Source: Saccharopolyspora gloriosae
GTDB taxonomy: Bacteria > Actinomycetota > Actinomycetes > Mycobacteriales > Pseudonocardiaceae
NCBI RefSeq assembly: GCF_022828475.1
Contig: NZ_CP059557.1
Location: forward strand, 3,209,470 to 3,273,469
Reading direction: 5' to 3'
DNA: 64,000 nt
The notes under the pieces were generated by a model. That model saw only the letters and a program-made list of their open reading frames with translations. It ran no database searches and was not told where the DNA came from. Position numbers and translations under genes: made by a program. Each line of letters starts with the position of its first letter. Positions within the stretch are counted from its first letter, which is position 1. Shown here piece by piece: positions 60,987 to 64,000 of the stretch.

Positions 60987-62846
60987 TCAGTAGGTGATGT
61001 TCGGCTTCGGCGGCTCTTCCATCCCGTCACCGAGGAAGTAGTCGACGTGGTTTGACTGCAGGTATCCCTTGAGCGTCATGGCGTTTCGGTAAGCCGGGTT
61101 GTGCGCGAGCGTGTAGAGCCGGGTGTCGCTGGGCTGGTCGGTGGTGAAGACGATCAGCTCGTTCTGCTCGGCATTGGTGTAGACGGCCTCCTCCCGCCAG
61201 TCCCCGAGGATGTCGCCGACGAGTGTCGGCTGTTTGCCCTGGGCGGCGTTGACCGCGCCGTGGTCGGAGATGTTCAGCAGCCGGGGCAGATCTCCGCTCT
61301 CGGTGGGATTCGCCGGGTCCCACTTCTCGAACTTGCCGTCGTTGAGCAGTTCAGCGGTGAGATCGCCGTCCCACCACAGCCCGAGCTGGGGCCACGGCGC
61401 CAGCTCCGGGTCCGGCTCGACCAGCTCGTCGTTGCGCGCGTCGTAGATGCCGGAGAACGACCACACTTCCATGCCGGGGACGTTCGGATCGATGTCGGCG
61501 GCCATGCCGCGCCCCACGTCCGCGGTCCCGTCCTCTTCGTGCTTCCAGAGCATCGTGCCGTCAGCGGCGTCGTAGTAGTACTCGCGCAGCCCGCTGGGGT
61601 TGTCCTGCTGGACGCCGTAGCCCTCCAGCCCGGGCCGCTTCGGGTCGATGTCGGCGATGTGGAAGCGGTCGCCGTGCACGATGCCGTCGTCGCCGAGCGA
61701 ATAGCGCAAGGTTCCGTCGCCGTTGAGCACGAAGCCGATCTCGGCGATCTCGTCCTTGCCGTCGCCGTCGACGTCGACGATGCGGGTGTTGTGCCCGTCG
61801 GCCTCAGCCGATCCCTCGTCGCGCAGCCACTTCCACTCTCGGGTGAGCTCCTGGCCGTCGAAACGCCACGCGGCGATCATGCAGTTGAACGGCCCGTCGT
61901 CTTGGCGGTTCTTCATGAACGCGACCAGGCTCGGGGTCTCGCCGTCCAGGTAGCCGACGCCGAGGCGGGCGCCCATGGGTCCGTCGTCGATGAAGTCGGT
62001 CGGCACCTCGGCGGTGGCGCGGGCGGCGCCGGTCTCACCGTCGAGGATCGCCATGGACTGGTGGACGTCGTCCTCGGCGGTGAACTCCTCGCCGTCGCCG
62101 AACACAACGCCGTTGGCGACGCGGACGGCGACCTCGGCGCGGCCGTCGCCATCGAGGTCCCGCACGGTCACGCCGTCCCAGTTTCCCACGTTGATCGCGG
62201 CCGAGCCGCCTTCGATGTTGTCCTGGTTCTCGCTGTTGGGACCCATGTCGACCGACCAGAGGAACGTCCCGTCGTTGCGGTAGGCCTCCAGGGACTGCCG
62301 CTCGGTTTGCCGGTCCAGCACGTAGTCGAACTCGCCGTCGCCGTCGAGGTCGCCGACCCAGGTGAACTTCACGTCACCGCCGTCGCGCAACGGGATCCGC
62401 ACGACCGGTTCGGTGGCGTGGTCCGCGGTCAGCGTGAACGCCTCGCTCCCCTCCTGCTCCTCGCCGTCCACCACCGGCCGGACCAGGTAGCTGTTGTCCT
62501 TGGTCAGGTCGGCGCCGTCGTCGGTGTGGTTGGTCCCGCCGGTGAGCGGTTCGTCGTTGAGCAGGGTGTACTCGCCACCGTCGGTGGAGCGGTAGACGTT
62601 GAACCCGATGCCCTCCGGGTCCGCTCCGAGCAGACGCCAGGAGACGAGCACGTCGGTGTCGTTGCCCCGGACCGCCACGACGCCGCGGCCCAGGCGTTCC
62701 ATCGGACGTGCTTCGGCGGCGGCCGAGTTCGAAGCCGTGGCGGTGCCGAGGCCGGTGGCGGGGGCCAGGACCGTGCAGATCGCCAGCACCGCCGATGCGG
62801 TGACCGCCGCGCGACGGGTGTTCCTGGGCAGGTGTCTCATGTGCAT
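60987..62846 (-). CDS. Secreted rhamnogalacturonan lyase, polysaccharide lyase family 11 (second copy)
   Basis: This 619-residue secreted enzyme has a signal peptide (RHLPRNTRRAAVTASAVLAICTVLAPATGLGTATA) and then the PL11 fold. The fold has a lead segment (VSWRLLGADPEGIGFNVYRST), repeated calcium loops (VGDLDGDGEFDYVLDRQ, VRDLDGDGRAEVAVRVANG, IVDVDGDGKDEIAEIGF) and the C-terminal signature VGDILGDWREEAVYTN. It differs from the lyase at 17 kb in the last 40 residues (NHVDYFLGDGMEEPPKPNITY), as expected for an exo/endo pair like YesX and YesW, though which is which cannot be told. The ATG at 62846 follows AAGGAGG; a second ATG two codons on is possible. No GGAANNCGNNTNCC site was seen upstream. 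Confidence 0.92.
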   Translation of the reverse strand: MHMRHLPRNTRRAAVTASAVLAICTVLAPATGLGTATASNSAAAEARPMERLGRGVVAVRGNDTDVLVSWRLLGADPEGIGFNVYRSTDGGEYTLLNDEPLTGGTNHTDDGADLTKDNSYLVRPVVDGEEQEGSEAFTLTADHATEPVVRIPLRDGGDVKFTWVGDLDGDGEFDYVLDRQTERQSLEAYRNDGTFLWSVDMGPNSENQDNIEGGSAAINVGNWDGVTVRDLDGDGRAEVAVRVANGVVFGDGEEFTAEDDVHQSMAILDGETGAARATAEVPTDFIDDGPMGARLGVGYLDGETPSLVAFMKNRQDDGPFNCMIAAWRFDGQELTREWKWLRDEGSAEADGHNTRIVDVDGDGKDEIAEIGFVLNGDGTLRYSLGDDGIVHGDRFHIADIDPKRPGLEGYGVQQDNPSGLREYYYDAADGTMLWKHEEDGTADVGRGMAADIDPNVPGMEVWSFSGIYDARNDELVEPDPELAPWPQLGLWWDGDLTAELLNDGKFEKWDPANPTESGDLPRLLNISDHGAVNAAQGKQPTLVGDILGDWREEAVYTNAEQNELIVFTTDQPSDTRLYTLAHNPAYRNAMTLKGYLQSNHVDYFLGDGMEEPPKPNITY

Positions 62847-62959
62847 GAAGACCTCCTTGGCTTCACTGGGTGTGCGAACGGGATCGGCGCCGGTACTCGA
62901 CGTCGTTTGTCCACTGTGGTCAGATTTGTCGCGGGCGGGGATGCACGGCATCCGTGAGC

Positions 62960-63742
62960 TCACTCCGGGCGCCACCGGCGGAACCAGTCGCCCGCGGCGC
63001 GCAGCGGCTCCTGAACGGGCTGGATCGCCGGGTACCAGGCCTTCTCCCACTCCAAGGAGATCCAGCCGGACCACCCGCGCAGTGCTGCCCCGCACTCGTC
63101 GAGGGGCACACGTCCGGCACCCGGCGGTACCGGTGTCGGGTCCTCGGCGCAGCGGGCGTCCTTGACTTGGAAGTAACCGAGATGCTCGCCCAGCACCGCG
63201 CGGGTTCGCGCCGGCGGTTCTCCTGATCGCCACGGGTGCAGGGCGTCCCACAGCACCCCGACCCGCCCGGGATCGGCGAACGGAGCCGCCAGCCGCACCG
63301 CCGCCTCGCCGGTCGGGTGCGAATCGTGCGTTTCGATCAGCAGCCGCACCCCGCTCGCGGCGAGATCGGGCAGCACTGTGGCGATCCGGTCCGCCGCGGG
63401 GCCGTCCGCGCCGGGCTCGCCGCCGGGGAACACCCGCACGGAAGGCGCACCGAGCAGGGCGGCGGACTCGATCAGCGTGCGCAGCTGCGCGATCACCGGT
63501 GCGTCCGTGCCCGGCTCGCACACCCGCGCGTACCCGGCCAGGCAGGAGACGACCAGCCCGGCGTCCTCGATGCGGGACCGCAACGACGCCGCCCGCCGAA
63601 CCGGCAAGCTTGGGTGGACCTCCTCGTCCGGGTGCGAGCGGAGCTCCAGGCCGTCGCAGCCGTGCTCCACCGCCACCTCGACGGCCTCGCGCACCGGCGC
63701 ACCGGGCATGCCGAGGGTGCTCACGGCGAACTTCCAGCTCAT
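62960..63742 (-). CDS. Sugar phosphate isomerase/epimerase, xylose-isomerase-like TIM barrel (second copy)
   Basis: This 260-residue AP-endonuclease-2-like TIM barrel has metal-ligand segments CDGLELRSHPDEEVH, VRLLIETHDSHPTGEAA, VGVLWDALHPWRSGEPP, GYFQVKDARC and WISLEWEKAWYP (Glu, Asp, His and Glu ligands). It may be an epimerase, isomerase or keto-sugar lyase. The ATG at 63742 lies three bases after the stop of the upstream gene that continues off the window, so it is co-transcribed with it. The PL11 lyase follows 113 bases downstream, and a joint transcript is possible. Confidence 0.9.
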   Translation of the reverse strand: MSWKFAVSTLGMPGAPVREAVEVAVEHGCDGLELRSHPDEEVHPSLPVRRAASLRSRIEDAGLVVSCLAGYARVCEPGTDAPVIAQLRTLIESAALLGAPSVRVFPGGEPGADGPAADRIATVLPDLAASGVRLLIETHDSHPTGEAAVRLAAPFADPGRVGVLWDALHPWRSGEPPARTRAVLGEHLGYFQVKDARCAEDPTPVPPGAGRVPLDECGAALRGWSGWISLEWEKAWYPAIQPVQEPLRAAGDWFRRWRPE

Positions 63743-63745
63743 CGC

Positions 63746-64000
63746 TCAACTTCCGGTATGGGTGACGGCGAAGGGGGAGAAGGAGATCGTGGTCCGGGCG
63801 CCGTCCTGCGCCCAGCGGACCTCGACGGCCTCGGCGGTCGCGTTCACCTCGGTGATGACCGAGCCGAGCTCGGCGGGCTCGGCCGAGAGCGCCGAGAGCG
63901 CGACGAACAGGGAAGCGGCCGCGCCGGTCAACCTGGGCATGCTCGCGGTCGGGGTGAATGCCGTGCCCGCGGACGCACGCACCTCGTCCTGCGAGGCCCA
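63746..64000 (-). CDS. C-terminal end of an unidentified protein (5' part outside window)
   Basis: The minus-strand frame is open from the window edge and ends at 63746. The visible 84 residues (WASQDEVRASAGTAF... to ...TISFSPFAVTHTGS) look like the beta-strand tail of a larger enzyme. The segment AEAVEVRWAQDGARTTISFSP would fit the C-terminal beta-sandwich of a heparinase II/III-like or other polysaccharide-active protein, but this is a weak guess. It is translated just ahead of the TIM-barrel gene. Confidence 0.6.
   Translation of the reverse strand, partial: WASQDEVRASAGTAFTPTASMPRLTGAAASLFVALSALSAEPAELGSVITEVNATAEAVEVRWAQDGARTTISFSPFAVTHTGS

Noticed and set aside
61101-62957. A 618-codon open frame on the plus strand opposite the second PL11 lyase
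   Set aside because: Its product is low-complexity (Val, Gly, Arg, Asp rich), has no family signature and mirrors the lyase codon pattern. It is an antisense artefact of high G+C.

Overview
The window is about 70% G+C. It uses GTG/TTG starts, tightly overlapping ATGA/GTGA gene junctions, an F420-dependent flavin-fold enzyme and many actinobacterial regulator types. This points to a filamentous actinomycete, probably of the Pseudonocardiales (Saccharopolyspora-like). That placement is inference from gene content, not a database match.

Layout. Bases 1-10 kb hold the C-terminal end of a 2-oxoacid dehydrogenase E2, an APH-type phosphotransferase, a ThDP-dependent decarboxylase/synthase, a membrane-anchored Hsp70, a cytochrome P450, a glutathionyl-hydroquinone reductase homologue and a divergent PadR/SnoaL-like pair. 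Bases 10-15 kb hold a flavin monooxygenase and a BtuC-BtuD-BtuF-type ABC importer behind a cobalamin riboswitch. Bases 15-25 kb hold a TetR/esterase pair sharing a palindromic operator, a secreted PL11 rhamnogalacturonan lyase, a MerR regulator, the lactate-oxidation operon lutABC with its divergent GntR regulator, and a secreted alpha/beta hydrolase.

Bases 25.7-37.9 kb hold a biosynthetic locus. One giant iterative PKS-NRPS (KS-AT-DH-KR-ACP-C-A-PCP-TE) has an ornithine-like adenylation pocket and is followed by a phytoene-desaturase-like FAD oxidoreductase, an MDR reductase and a P450. This is the hallmark gene set of a polycyclic tetramate macrolactam (PTM, ikarugamycin/HSAF type) cluster. 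As read, it is broken by two single-base frameshifts and by a deletion that joins the FAD and MDR genes out of frame. Two TTA codons suggest bldA-type control.

Bases 38-64 kb are a plant cell-wall sugar region. It carries a complete L-rhamnose operon (transporter, mutarotase, isomerase, aldolase/dehydrogenase, rhamnulokinase) and a PETase-like cutinase. It also carries a second sugar unit (FGGY kinase, LacD-type aldolase, sugar porter, P-loop kinase, LacI) and a third, poorly understood unit (Gfo/Idh oxidoreductase, DUF993 protein, TIM-barrel isomerase, LacI, MHS transporter, second Gfo/Idh, PmoA-like protein, second PL11 lyase, second TIM-barrel protein). A 14-bp LacI-type operator recurs upstream of these genes and of the distant PL11 lyase at 18 kb, so the lyases, transporter and intracellular enzymes look like one regulon. 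The likely flow is extracellular cleavage of rhamnogalacturonan, uptake of products, and rhamnose plus oxidised-sugar catabolism.

Two window-wide features cut across this layout. A palindromic intergenic repeat of about 150 bp occurs four times between 36.5 and 56.1 kb. Five otherwise intact long genes are each broken by apparent one-base losses, mostly in short G/C runs; this looks more like systematic sequencing under-calls than true gene decay.
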